Shown here piece by piece: positions 1-6,603 of a DNA stretch of 6,687 nt (the stretch's first letter is position 1; each line of letters opens with the position of its first letter). The stretch is from Desulfobacterales bacterium (lineage in GTDB: Bacteria > Desulfobacterota > Desulfobacteria > Desulfobacterales > JAUWMJ01). The DNA lies in NCBI GenBank assembly GCA_030613225.1, contig JAUWMJ010000175.1, forward strand, positions 1 through 6,687. Reading direction: 5' to 3'. Both the position numbers and the translations under genes were made by a program. Under the pieces are notes generated by a model that saw only the letters and a list, made by a program, of their open reading frames with translations, was not told where the DNA came from and ran no database searches.

Positions 1-148
1 TAAGATACCTGGCAAAAAGGAGAGATGCTACCTCGAACTGTGATAATACCAGAAAAAAGCATTGATCAATTGAGTTAAGGGTTCGCGTAAAAAAGATAAT
101 GATCGATTTTATTTCATCAATTTTCATACAAAAATCAGGTATTAACAT
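1..148 (-). CDS. Possible small ORF overlapping the hydrolase stop, partial
   Basis: A minus-strand frame opens at an ATG (146-148) inside the last codons of the hydrolase, overlaps its stop by 7 nt and stays open for 49 codons to the window edge. It begins MLIPDFCMKIDEIKS and is rich in Phe, Ile and Leu. In its favour, AAGGA (155-159) lies 6 nt upstream, matching the spacing of the other genes here. Against it, the region is A+T-rich, the peptide matches no family I know, and plus-strand frames are also open over 1-65. I cannot tell whether this is a real gene or intergenic sequence. Confidence 0.3.
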   Translation of the reverse strand, partial: MLIPDFCMKIDEIKSIIIFFTRTLNSIDQCFFLVLSQFEVASLLFARYL

Positions 149-909
149 AGAAAATCCTTGAGTCGAAAGTAAAATTCGTCGACATTATCATTTGCTACGA
201 AATGCCCGCTTTTGCTGATTTCGATTTTCTCAACTTCATCAAGTTGCCGCAATACCGCTAAGGAAGAATTGCTGTCGCCATAGAAATAAGCTTTTTTGCA
301 AGGTAAGTTTTTAAAACGCGAAAGTAATTGCCCGCTGTCAGACCAGAATACAAGTGATTGGGCACTTTTGTAAAAACCCCAGGGCGATGATGAGTCGAAA
401 AAAAAGCGTCCCTCGCCGAAGCTTTTAAACTGGACTTTGAAACCCGGCAGAACATCTTTTTCAAACTCATGGAATGGAAGGTCTATCGTTTTTCGGCTCA
501 AGATACCACAATCTTCCCTGATGAGATTACCCTCTAAATTTGCAAACGATAGAGTCCTATTCAGTACGGCAGGGGGTAAGAGCAAGCCGATTGCTCCGCC
601 CATGCTATGTGCAACAATGTGCAACTGCTTAGATGAAAATTCCTTAAGTACTTCCGCGCAAACCAAAGCATGATCATCCATCTTGTAAGAAAAATCATCC
701 GGTTTTGAGGATTCGCCAAAACCAGGAAGATCAATTGCCAGGATGGAATAGTTTTTAAATTCATCACGAATCCAGATATCGCGGAAAGATTCTTTAGAGC
801 ACCCGAGACCATGCAGAAGGAATATCAACTCCTCGCCACGTTCCCGCAGTAACGAAGCAATCTCGCAAGTAATTCCATTTAAGATTATCGAAATACTTCG
901 ATTTTCCAT
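142..909 (-). CDS. Alpha/beta-fold hydrolase, substrate unknown
   Basis: A 255-residue protein of the alpha/beta hydrolase fold. HGLG at 33-36 is the oxyanion-hole motif, and IDLPGFGESSKP (59-70) is the usual strand-loop segment. The nucleophile elbow is AHSMGG with S102, the likely acid is D212 in YFYGDSN, and the catalytic histidine is H236 in SGHF, so the triad looks complete. LEGNLIREDC (125-134) after the elbow resembles a recurring hydrolase subfamily I cannot tie to a substrate. No signal peptide or membrane segment is seen, so it is probably cytoplasmic. The ATG at 909 is the only start after an in-frame TGA upstream. Its Shine-Dalgarno (AAAGGA) is distant, about 15 nt away. The gene lies 266 bp from phoR and probably has its own promoter. 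A link to phosphate metabolism is not shown. Confidence 0.88.
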   Translation of the reverse strand: MENRSISIILNGITCEIASLLRERGEELIFLLHGLGCSKESFRDIWIRDEFKNYSILAIDLPGFGESSKPDDFSYKMDDHALVCAEVLKEFSSKQLHIVAHSMGGAIGLLLPPAVLNRTLSFANLEGNLIREDCGILSRKTIDLPFHEFEKDVLPGFKVQFKSFGEGRFFFDSSSPWGFYKSAQSLVFWSDSGQLLSRFKNLPCKKAYFYGDSNSSLAVLRQLDEVEKIEISKSGHFVANDNVDEFYFRLKDFLC

Positions 910-1158
910 GATTGATAAATAGTTTCCTTTGCTGTTATGCTGCCAATTTCAAACCATTTGATGCATATTTAAAAATCAGCTCAAAAACATCATTGCTTTT
1001 TAACTTACAATAGAATCAAACTCTCAACATAACGTCCCGAAATCTCACCATGGTGTTAATCAATAATTTCTTGCAGCCACCCAGAAAAAATAGACCAAGG
1101 AAGCGCAATATTTTCTCCGGGCAAACTCCTGCAGGATTGCCACAAAACACATACCCGA

Positions 1159-1172
1159 AAGTTTGCAAACTT
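1159..1172. other. Perfect 14-bp palindrome just after the phoR stop
   Basis: AAGTTTGCAAACTT is perfectly self-complementary and lies 3 bases beyond the phoR stop codon. It has no loop and no following T-run, so it is not a typical intrinsic terminator. It could be a protein-binding site or chance. The rest of the 910-1175 spacer shows no gene, RNA or clear promoter that I can support. Confidence 0.35.
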
Positions 1173-1175
1173 GTT

Positions 1176-2951
1176 TTACTCTCCCGGCAGGTGAATTGTA
1201 AAAGTACTTCCTTTGCCGGGAGTGCTATCAACCGTTACATGGCCACCGTGGGCCTGCACAATATGTTTTACGATGGCAAGACCAAGGCCTGTGCCTCCCT
1301 GCTCGCGGCTTCGGGCCTTGTCAACTCGGTAAAACCTTTCAAAAAGGCGGGGCAGGTGTTTTTTTGATATTCCTATGCCGTTATCTTCAACACTGCAGGA
1401 AACACCGGAATCAGTCTTTACAGCCTTGATTTGAATCTTGTCTTTTTCGCTGCTGTATTTGACGGCATTGTCAATAAGGTTAACCATGGCCTGCTCAAAA
1501 AGCACAGGTTCGATCATGGCTTCAAGGGAATAGTCACATGTAAGTTTTATTTCGATCCGTTTCGCTTCGGCCTCTGTTTTGCAAATCCTAATTGAAGAAG
1601 CAATCACATTTTTTACTGCTGTTTTTTTTAATTGAATCTGATTTGCATCGTTTTCCTTTTCGATTCTTGAAAGTTGAAGAAGATCATCAACAATAACCCC
1701 CAGACGGTTTGCATGCTTTTCGATGATCGACAAAAAATGATCTGCCTCTTTTTGATTATCCTTTGCGCCGCTTTGAAGTGTCTCAACAAAACCCTTTATA
1801 GCCGTCAAAGGGGTTTTTATCTCATGAGATACATTTGCTACAAAATCCTGCCGCATTTTTTCTAGACGCCTCAAGTGTGTAACATCGTTTAATACCAGAA
1901 GCGTACCGATGCGCTTTTCTTTTGCATCTCGAAGAGGGGTGGCATTAACATTTAAAATTCGTTCGCCGTTTTTGTATAAAATGATATCTTCCCTGATCTG
2001 GATATTGCTTTTCTGGGCTTTTTCCACGAATTCGGAAAGCCTGCTGTCTCTGATTATCTCCTGGAGACTCGGATTTTTTGCGGCAGCCGGTAGCCTTTCA
2101 AGCATGTTTGCCGCAGACTGATTGAAGCTAAGAATATGCTCATTCATATCCAGGGCAATAACCCCTTCAGCCATACTAGAAAGTACCGCCTCAATTTGGT
2201 TTCGCTGATTTACTTCTGTCTCTATTTTGCTTTCGAGCCTGGCAGCCATCAGGTTCATCGCTTCAGCAAGACGTGCAGTCTCTTTGATATCAGGAACTGT
2301 CAAACGATGCGCCAGATCGCCTCTGGCAAAATTTTCAGCTCCCTTTCTCATCTCCTCAATGGGGCGGCTGATGCGACGTGAAACATAAAAACATACCAGT
2401 GCAGCAAACAGGGCGATAAGAAAGCCTCCGAGGGCAATTCTTTTCTGGATGGAGCTGAGTTCCTCATCGACTTCCGTTAAGGGAATGGAAACTCTTAAAA
2501 TCGCATCAATTCTATCAGAGGATCGGAAAGGGAGGGCGACGTACATCATTCTTTTCTGAAGAGTCCTGCTGTACCTGAGAGCGCTACCAAACTGCCCTGA
2601 TACAGCTTTTAAAAATTCAGGACGATCAGCATGGCTGTCCATGGCGGCAGGGTTTTCATCTGAATCACCGATTACTCTGCCGTCCGGAAGGATCACTGTA
2701 ACCCGGATCTGGGCGGAATTGCCGATCTCTTTGCAAAGGCGGTGAACCTCCCCGGCATTCAGGGGGGAAAGATGCGTTGCAATCCGGCCCATGATGATCC
2801 GCCCCTGGATTTTTAAACCGGCAATTGTTCTTTCCAGGAAATAATCGCTTAAAAAGCTTGACGCATACCAGCTTGCAGCTCCCAAAGCAATCAGTGTGAT
2901 TAGCAGGTAAGTAGGGTAAAGCTGCCAGATTAGCCGAATATTTTTTTTCAT
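1176..2951 (-). CDS. phoR: Phosphate regulon sensor histidine kinase PhoR (long, extracytoplasmic-domain type)
   Basis: Membrane sensor kinase that phosphorylates PhoB when phosphate is scarce. At 591 residues it is closer to Bacillus-type PhoR/PnpS than to the roughly 430-residue enterobacterial PhoR. The order is: TM1 (about 12-33), extracytoplasmic sensor region (about 34-171, with ILPDGRVIGDSDENP at 87-101), TM2 (172-190), HAMP (191-243, starting SRRISRPIEEM), PAS (about 252-358, ending LLVLNDVTHLRRLE), dimerisation domain with phosphoacceptor H376 in NVSHEIKTPL, then the ATPase domain. The ATPase domain shows the N-box NLIDNAVKYS (491-500), DNGIGI (523-528), FERFYR (537-542) and GGTGLGLAIV (552-561). 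All catalytic motifs are intact. Translation is probably coupled to phoB: the start lies within ATGA, and AAGGA (2958-2962) sits 6 nt upstream inside phoB. Confidence 0.95.
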   Translation of the reverse strand: MKKNIRLIWQLYPTYLLITLIALGAASWYASSFLSDYFLERTIAGLKIQGRIIMGRIATHLSPLNAGEVHRLCKEIGNSAQIRVTVILPDGRVIGDSDENPAAMDSHADRPEFLKAVSGQFGSALRYSRTLQKRMMYVALPFRSSDRIDAILRVSIPLTEVDEELSSIQKRIALGGFLIALFAALVCFYVSRRISRPIEEMRKGAENFARGDLAHRLTVPDIKETARLAEAMNLMAARLESKIETEVNQRNQIEAVLSSMAEGVIALDMNEHILSFNQSAANMLERLPAAAKNPSLQEIIRDSRLSEFVEKAQKSNIQIREDIILYKNGERILNVNATPLRDAKEKRIGTLLVLNDVTHLRRLEKMRQDFVANVSHEIKTPLTAIKGFVETLQSGAKDNQKEADHFLSIIEKHANRLGVIVDDLLQLSRIEKENDANQIQLKKTAVKNVIASSIRICKTEAEAKRIEIKLTCDYSLEAMIEPVLFEQAMVNLIDNAVKYSSEKDKIQIKAVKTDSGVSCSVEDNGIGISKKHLPRLFERFYRVDKARSREQGGTGLGLAIVKHIVQAHGGHVTVDSTPGKGSTFTIHLPGE

Positions 2952-3640
2952 GAACTGTCCTTGAACCTGTAGCCGACCCCTCTGACTGTTTCTATAAATT
3001 TTCCGCAGGATCCAAGTTTTTTTCTAAGTCCTGCAATTTGAACATCAACACTCCGGTCTGTGACAGGGTAATCATCACCCCGAACAGCATCGACAATCTG
3101 AAAGCGTGTAAAAACCCATCCAGGCTTTCCGGCAAGCAGGAAAAGGATTTGAAATTCAGTAAACGTCAGTTCAACAGGATTCCCCTTAGCCAGCACACTC
3201 CGCCTTCCCGGATGGATCTCAAGATCGTGGATGTGAATAACAGCTTGCAAATCGGCGGTCTCTTCATGTTGCCTTCTGAGGACAGCACGGATTCTGGCGA
3301 GAAGAATTCGCGGGGAAAATGGTTTAGTGATGTAATCATCTGCCCCAAGTTCGAGCCCGGCAACAATATCAGCCTCTTCTCCTTTTGCTGTCAGCAATAC
3401 TGTGGGAATATTTACTGTTTTTGAGTCCTTTTTAAGTTTTTTCAATACTTCCAAGCCGTCTATTCCAGGAAGCATCAGATCGAGAATGATAAGATCAGGT
3501 ATTTCCAACCGTGAGCTCCTTAATGCTTTTTCACCGGACAGTGCTTTTATGATTTTATACCCTTCTCTCTCTAAATTATAACCTACCAGTTCCAGTATAT
3601 CTTCTTCATCGTCAACAATTAGAATTTTTTCTCCGGCCAT
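2948..3640 (-). CDS. phoB: Phosphate regulon response regulator PhoB (OmpR family)
   Basis: DNA-binding response regulator that activates phosphate-starvation genes when phosphorylated by PhoR. The 230 residues form two domains. The receiver domain (about 4-122) has the acidic pair D10/D11, the phosphoacceptor D54 in LIILDLMLPG, the switch threonine T84 and the conserved K106 in ITKPF. The winged-helix DNA-binding domain (about 133-228) has ELTFTEFQILFLLAGKPG, a recognition helix around DRSVDVQIAGLRKKLG (195-210) and the wing ETVRGVGYRF (217-226). A good Shine-Dalgarno (AGAGGT) precedes the ATG. The stop overlaps the phoR start by 4 nt (ATGA). By domain content it could be any OmpR-type regulator, but its place between phoU and a PhoR-type kinase, and the PhoB-like wing, make PhoB the best call. 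Confidence 0.95.
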   Translation of the reverse strand: MAGEKILIVDDEEDILELVGYNLEREGYKIIKALSGEKALRSSRLEIPDLIILDLMLPGIDGLEVLKKLKKDSKTVNIPTVLLTAKGEEADIVAGLELGADDYITKPFSPRILLARIRAVLRRQHEETADLQAVIHIHDLEIHPGRRSVLAKGNPVELTFTEFQILFLLAGKPGWVFTRFQIVDAVRGDDYPVTDRSVDVQIAGLRKKLGSCGKFIETVRGVGYRFKDSS

Positions 3641-3654
3641 ATTACCTCTTTATA

Positions 3655-3684
3655 TTGATGATTGACGATTGAAGATTGACGATT
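3655..3684. repeat. GATTGA(A/C) repeat arm, phoB-proximal
   Basis: Short 7-8 base units (ATTGACG, ATTGAAG) run in tandem over about 30 bases. They form the inverted partner of the repeats at 3870-3907. They lie 15 bases before the phoB start codon, so they would be in or near the phoB leader. Confidence 0.7.
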
Positions 3685-3719
3685 TATTGAGTCGCTACGC
3701 TCTTTCTTTTTTTATTAAA

Positions 3720-3854
3720 TTGATGAACTCGTAAAAAGTCGGGTTTACCACAGAGAACACGGAGCTCACAGAGATAACCAACTAATAAAGCAGGCTATTC
3801 TCTGTGTTCTCTGCGAGCTCTGTGGTGATAAATGACTTTTTACGACGCCATCAA
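3720..3854. mobile_element. MITE-like 135-bp palindromic element
   Basis: The terminal inverted repeats are 21 bases (3720-3740 and 3834-3854). Each has the form TTGATG, three variable bases, then TCGTAAAAAGTC, with the last 12 bases perfectly complementary between the ends. An inner pair (3748-3774 and 3799-3825) is built from CACAGAG-type blocks and matches at 21 of 27 positions, leaving a small central loop. There is no coding capacity and no clear target-site duplication. The form is that of a non-autonomous element or a mobile hairpin. It lies in the phoU-phoB spacer. No run of T follows the hairpin in the direction of phoB transcription, so it is not a standard terminator. Confidence 0.75.
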
Positions 3855-3869
3855 AATTGGGCAGAATAC

Positions 3870-3907
3870 CTTCAATCTTCAATCTTCAATCGACAATCTT
3901 CAATCAT
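3870..3907. repeat. CTTCAAT repeat arm, phoU-proximal
   Basis: Tandem CTTCAAT/CGACAAT units cover about 38 bases just after the phoU stop. Their reverse complement matches the arm at 3655-3684, so the two arms enclose the MITE-like element as an outer inverted repeat. Confidence 0.7.
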
Positions 3908-3916
3908 AACAACCGT

Positions 3917-4573
3917 CTATCGTTTTCCGTGCCTAACAATCTCACCTTCTATCATATAAATGACCTCTTCTGCAATATTGGTTGCATGGTCAGCCAGACG
4001 CTCAAGGTGCCGGGAAATAAGAAGCAGGTTAATAAGATAACTGACATGGTTAGAGCTTTTCCCAATAGCTTCTTTAATCAAATTATAGGCCTCTTTCTTT
4101 ATTTCATCGACTTCGTCATCTAATAACAGCACTTTTAACGCAAGGTCAACATCCAGGTTCACAAGGGCGTCCAGGCTCATTTTCAACATGGCCTCAGCTT
4201 TTTCTGCCATTACAGAATAATCGAAAACGAAATCGAACCTTTCCTGTTTTGTGATCGTCCGTACTCTTTGTGCAATATTTACCGCCTGGTCTCCTATTCT
4301 TTCAAGGTCATTGTTTATCTTTATCACAGCAATAAGAAATCGCAAGTCAACAGCTACAGGTTGATGCAGTGCCATAACTTTCAGACATTCTTCCTCAACT
4401 TCGACTTCCATCTCGTCGATTTCATGATCAGAGAGGATGATTTTTTTCGCAATCTCTCCATCAAATTCTTCAATGGCCTGGATGGCCATTCGAACGCGCT
4501 CTTCAACCAAAGCCCCAAGGGAAAGAATTTGTTTTTTAATTTTTTCCAGCTCTCTTTGAAAGTGCTTTGTCAT
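3917..4573 (-). CDS. phoU: Phosphate transport system regulatory protein PhoU
   Basis: PhoU is a cytoplasmic, membrane-associated, all-helical protein that couples the state of the Pst transporter to the PhoR kinase, keeping PhoR inactive when phosphate is plentiful. The 218 residues match the family length. The two tandem three-helix PhoU repeats are visible, each with its metal-cluster signature: DLERIGDQAVNIA at 89-101 and HLERLADHATNIAEE at 189-203. The N-terminal helix (HFQRELEKIKKQILSLG) and the RFLIAVIKINNDLERIGD segment are typical. The start is supported by AAGGA 8 nt before the ATG. The gene lies 22 nt after pstB, so it is very probably cotranscribed with the transporter. Downstream, the operon is interrupted by a repeat-rich spacer of 276 bp before phoB. 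Confidence 0.97.
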   Translation of the reverse strand: MTKHFQRELEKIKKQILSLGALVEERVRMAIQAIEEFDGEIAKKIILSDHEIDEMEVEVEEECLKVMALHQPVAVDLRFLIAVIKINNDLERIGDQAVNIAQRVRTITKQERFDFVFDYSVMAEKAEAMLKMSLDALVNLDVDLALKVLLLDDEVDEIKKEAYNLIKEAIGKSSNHVSYLINLLLISRHLERLADHATNIAEEVIYMIEGEIVRHGKR

Positions 4574-4595
4574 CTTTAGTATCCTTATTTATCAT

Positions 4596-5357
4596 TTATC
4601 CGAACCGACCTGTAATATAATCTTCGGTCTGTTTGAGTTTTGGTCTTGTAAAAATAGTATCTGTTTCACCTGTTTCGATTAGTTTTCCAATGTAAAAAAA
4701 TGCCGTTATATCTGAGACCCTTGCTGCCTGCTGCATATTGTGGGTAACAATGATAATTGTATATAACTCTTTCAGATTATGTATCAACTCTTCAATTTTC
4801 TGGGTAGCCAAGGGATCAAGAGCTGAGGCCGGTTCGTCCATCAGAACCACCTCTGGCTTTATTGCCAAGGCGCGGGCAATACATAATCGTTGCTGCTGGC
4901 CGCCTGAAAGGCCCAGCGCCGATTCATGGAGCCTGTCTTTGATCTCATCCCATAAAGCCGCCTGCTTAATGCTTTCCTCAACACGCTGGGCAATATAGGC
5001 TTTATCCTTTATGCCGTTTACTATAAGTCCGTAGGCAACATTATCATAAATCGATTTAGGAAAAGGATTTGGTTTTTGAAAGACCATTCCAACACGCCGC
5101 CTTAGCATCACTACATCCAGGGACGAAGCGCAGATGTCCCGGCCATCTATCATTATTTCACCTTCCACACGGGTTCCCGGGATTAAATCATTCATCCTGT
5201 TCAGACAGCGCAAAAAAGTGCTTTTACCGCATCCTGAAGGGCCGATAAGAGCCGTAACCTGACGTTCATAAAAACCGAGGGAAATGTCATGGAGAGCCTG
5301 AAAGCCGCCATAAAAGAAGTTAAGATTTTTAGTAGTTATCTTTAAAGGTTTATTCAT
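4596..5357 (-). CDS. pstB: Phosphate ABC transporter ATP-binding protein PstB
   Basis: Cytoplasmic ATPase that drives phosphate import through PstC/PstA. The 253-residue length fits the family. Walker A is GPSGCGKST (39-47), the Q-loop glutamine is in VFQKPNPFP (Q94), the ABC signature is LSGGQQQR (150-157), Walker B is VVLMDEP (170-176) followed by ASALDP, and the switch histidine is H206 in VTHNMQQ. The [18 protein letters not shown] stretch and the [11 protein letters not shown] segment are specific to PstB among ABC ATPases. The frame is open further upstream to an ATG at 5411, but that start lies inside pstA. The ATG at 5357 follows AAGGA at 5 nt spacing, directly after the pstA stop, and gives the expected N-terminus, so it is preferred. 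The gene ends 22 nt before phoU. Confidence 0.98.
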   Translation of the reverse strand: MNKPLKITTKNLNFFYGGFQALHDISLGFYERQVTALIGPSGCGKSTFLRCLNRMNDLIPGTRVEGEIMIDGRDICASSLDVVMLRRRVGMVFQKPNPFPKSIYDNVAYGLIVNGIKDKAYIAQRVEESIKQAALWDEIKDRLHESALGLSGGQQQRLCIARALAIKPEVVLMDEPASALDPLATQKIEELIHNLKELYTIIIVTHNMQQAARVSDITAFFYIGKLIETGETDTIFTRPKLKQTEDYITGRFG

Positions 5358-5362
5358 TATTT

Positions 5363-5367
5363 TCCTT
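5363..5367 (-). promoter_or_regulatory. Ribosome binding site that decides the pstB start
   Basis: On the minus strand the order is pstA stop TAA (5368-5370), AAGGA (5363-5367), five bases (AAATA), then ATG (5355-5357). The Shine-Dalgarno sits directly against the pstA stop codon, which suggests coupled translation. It supports 5357 over the upstream in-frame ATG at 5411. Confidence 0.85.
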
Positions 5368-6315
5368 TTACTGCATTCGTCTCCGTAACCTGGAGCGGTA
5401 AATAATAGCAATCAGATTCATTCCCAAAACAAGTCCAATCAAAACAAGAGCAGTACCGTATTGAAGATGCCGGGTTGCTTCTATTTCAGTTCCTGCCGTG
5501 GCTAGAACATAAATATGATATGGAAGGGCCATCACTTCGTCAAAAATGGATGTCGGCAGAATCGGAGTAAAAAAGACGGCACCTGTAAACATTATAGGGG
5601 CGGTCTCTCCGGCAGCCCGGCTTATACCTAAAATGGCGCCTGTAAGGATACCCGGCATGGCAGAGGGCAGCACTACCCTCCGGATGGTCTGCCATTTGGT
5701 TGCCCCGAGACCAAGGGATGCTTCCCTGTATGTATCAGGGACTGCTTTCAGGGCCTCTTCCGTGGCTCCGATGATTACGGGCAGGGACATGACGCCAAGA
5801 GTTAGAGCTCCGGCAATTATGCTTACGCCCATTTTTAATATAACCACAAAAAATGCCAGGCCGAAAAGACCGAACACAACAGACGGCACACCTGCCAGGT
5901 TATTGATTCCCAGCCGTATCAGCCTTAGAGTACGTCCGGGGCGGGCATATTCATTCAGATAAACGGCGGATGCAATACCGACCGGCATGGCAGTGATGAT
6001 AGCCCCGACACTAAGACAAAGGGTTCCGACAATGCAGGGAAGAATCCCTCCCTTTGTCATTGAGTCAATTGGCGGCTGGGTTAAAAATGTCCAGGTAATT
6101 GCCCTCCAGCCTCTTGTTACCATAAAATAAATAATAATAAACAGTGCAATCCCATTGACAATCGCTGCTGCACGGAAAAGGGAAAAAGCAAAAGCCTGAA
6201 ATACTTTCCTGCGCCGCCGATCCGAAGTAAATTGATTCAGGTCTGGAGCCGTTGTGATATCGGCCTGTTTGCAGGCTGTACCTGACTTCAAAATTTTCCC
6301 TGAAATAGCTGCCAT
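5368..6315 (-). CDS. pstA: Phosphate ABC transporter permease PstA
   Basis: Inner-membrane permease subunit of the PstSCAB phosphate importer, partner of PstC. The protein has 315 residues, slightly longer than the usual 280-300. It starts with a polar tail of about 45 residues containing a basic stretch (RRRRK, 33-37). The first membrane helix spans about 48-66, followed by a loop with [13 protein letters not shown] (78-90), typical of PstA. Several further helices follow, at roughly 92-120, 140-160, 164-183, 222-245 and 287-306. The cytoplasmic EAA loop that docks on PstB is seen at about 186-223 ([15 protein letters not shown], then LGLGATKW and VLPSAMPGI). The [13 protein letters not shown] segment (234-246) is also characteristic. 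The only clear ATG is at 6315, with a weak Shine-Dalgarno (TCAGG), so the exact start is less sure than the identity. The gene is separated from pstC by a repeat-filled 288-bp spacer and from pstB by 10 nt. Confidence 0.96.
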   Translation of the reverse strand: MAAISGKILKSGTACKQADITTAPDLNQFTSDRRRRKVFQAFAFSLFRAAAIVNGIALFIIIYFMVTRGWRAITWTFLTQPPIDSMTKGGILPCIVGTLCLSVGAIITAMPVGIASAVYLNEYARPGRTLRLIRLGINNLAGVPSVVFGLFGLAFFVVILKMGVSIIAGALTLGVMSLPVIIGATEEALKAVPDTYREASLGLGATKWQTIRRVVLPSAMPGILTGAILGISRAAGETAPIMFTGAVFFTPILPTSIFDEVMALPYHIYVLATAGTEIEATRHLQYGTALVLIGLVLGMNLIAIIYRSRLRRRMQ

Positions 6316-6341
6316 AGTTTTTGCCTGAGTAAATAAGAGTG

Positions 6342-6378
6342 CCTAAAGTGAGCTAAAGTGTCTAAAGTGACTAAAGTT
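6342..6378 (-). repeat. Inverted 4-unit copy of the ACTTTAGTC array
   Basis: Four units of the same motif appear in the opposite orientation, as TAAAGTG-type units on the plus strand. They include a 10-bp unit (AGCTAAAGTG) like the variant in the right-hand array. Read on the minus strand, the order of variants partly mirrors the right array (…GTC, …GAC, …GCTC). That suggests the arms derive from one another and can base-pair. Confidence 0.88.
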
Positions 6379-6399
6379 GTGGTATCGCTCCGCTCCGGT

Positions 6400-6496
6400 C
6401 TTCGCCTTTGGCTACGCCCCGGCAAGCCGTCTTCGCCTCTTGTCGCGGCGTAACCAAAGGTGAAGCCTGATTGGCTACGCCCTGGCAAGCCATCTT
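6400..6496. repeat. G+C-rich core: duplicated 26-mer plus stem-loop
   Basis: A 26-base direct repeat occurs at 6408-6433 and 6471-6496, matching at 24 of 26 positions and containing TTGGCTACGCCC and GGCAAGCC. Positions 6400-6418 pair with 6447-6465 (17 of 19 complementary) around a 28-base loop, forming a strong stem-loop in either strand. The core is clearly richer in G+C than the A+T-rich DNA beside it. Confidence 0.85.
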
Positions 6497-6528
6497 TTTT
6501 ATAAAAATATAATAGACAAAATTCCTTA

Positions 6529-6602
6529 ACTTTAGTCACTTTAGTCACTTTAGTCACTTTAGTTCACTTTAGCTCACTTTAGACACTTTAGTCACTTTAA
6601 AC
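6529..6602 (+). repeat. Tandem array of 8 units, consensus ACTTTAGTC
   Basis: Eight consecutive units start at 6529, 6538, 6547, 6556, 6566, 6576, 6585 and 6594. Five are ACTTTAGTC or differ from it by at most one base (ACTTTAGAC). Two have 10 bases (ACTTTAGTTC, ACTTTAGCTC), and the last is degenerate (ACTTTAAAC). The array ends one base from the pstC stop codon. On the minus strand a 9-bp unit reads GTGACTAAA, which would encode Val-Thr-Lys, so false ORFs arise here. Confidence 0.92.
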
Positions 6603-6603
6603 G

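Larger units (their letters stand above)
6342..6602. repeat. Composite palindromic intergenic element between pstC and pstA
   Basis: The element fills almost all of the pstC-pstA spacer. Its two ends are tandem arrays of one 9-10 bp motif in opposite orientation (4 units on the left, 8 on the right). The middle has a G+C-rich core (about 6381-6496) and an A+T-rich stretch (about 6497-6528). The outer arms can pair over roughly 37 bp, and the core has its own stem-loop, so the pstC-pstA transcript would carry a large nested hairpin. No transposase or target-site duplication is seen. It could be a MITE, a REP/BIME-like element or a recombination product of shorter repeats. The boundaries are approximate. 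Confidence 0.8.

Noticed and set aside
1050..1367. 105-codon plus-strand ORF over the phoR 3' end
   Set aside because: More than half of it is antisense to the conserved kinase ATPase domain, and its composition is not that of a known protein. It is a shadow frame.
3038..3424. 128-codon plus-strand ORF antisense to phoB
   Set aside because: It is entirely antisense to well-conserved phoB, with no ribosome site or recognisable domain.
3655..3684. Pho box upstream of phoB
   Set aside because: The repeated GTCAAT units faintly resemble half of a PhoB site, but the spacing is not 11 bp and the same units recur after phoU as part of an inverted repeat.
3748..3825. Intrinsic terminator after phoU
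   Set aside because: The hairpin is strong, but no T-run follows it on the minus strand. The T-rich stretch at 3700-3720 is T-rich only on the plus strand.
5358..5411. 18-codon N-terminal extension of pstB from an upstream ATG
   Set aside because: It lies within the pstA coding sequence and adds a peptide atypical of PstB. The ATG at 5357 has an ideal ribosome site.
5546..5962. 138-codon plus-strand ORF antisense to pstA
   Set aside because: It is a shadow of the permease reading frame, rich in Arg and Pro as expected from antisense of a membrane protein gene.
6288..6557. 89-codon minus-strand ORF starting MTKVTKVTKVK with two DGLPGRSQ repeats
   Set aside because: It is produced by reading through the 9-bp array and the duplicated 26-mer of the intergenic element, and it runs into pstA in another frame. 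No Shine-Dalgarno or known domain supports it.
6529..6602. CRISPR-like array
   Set aside because: The units are 9-10 bp, directly adjacent, with no spacers and no cas genes.
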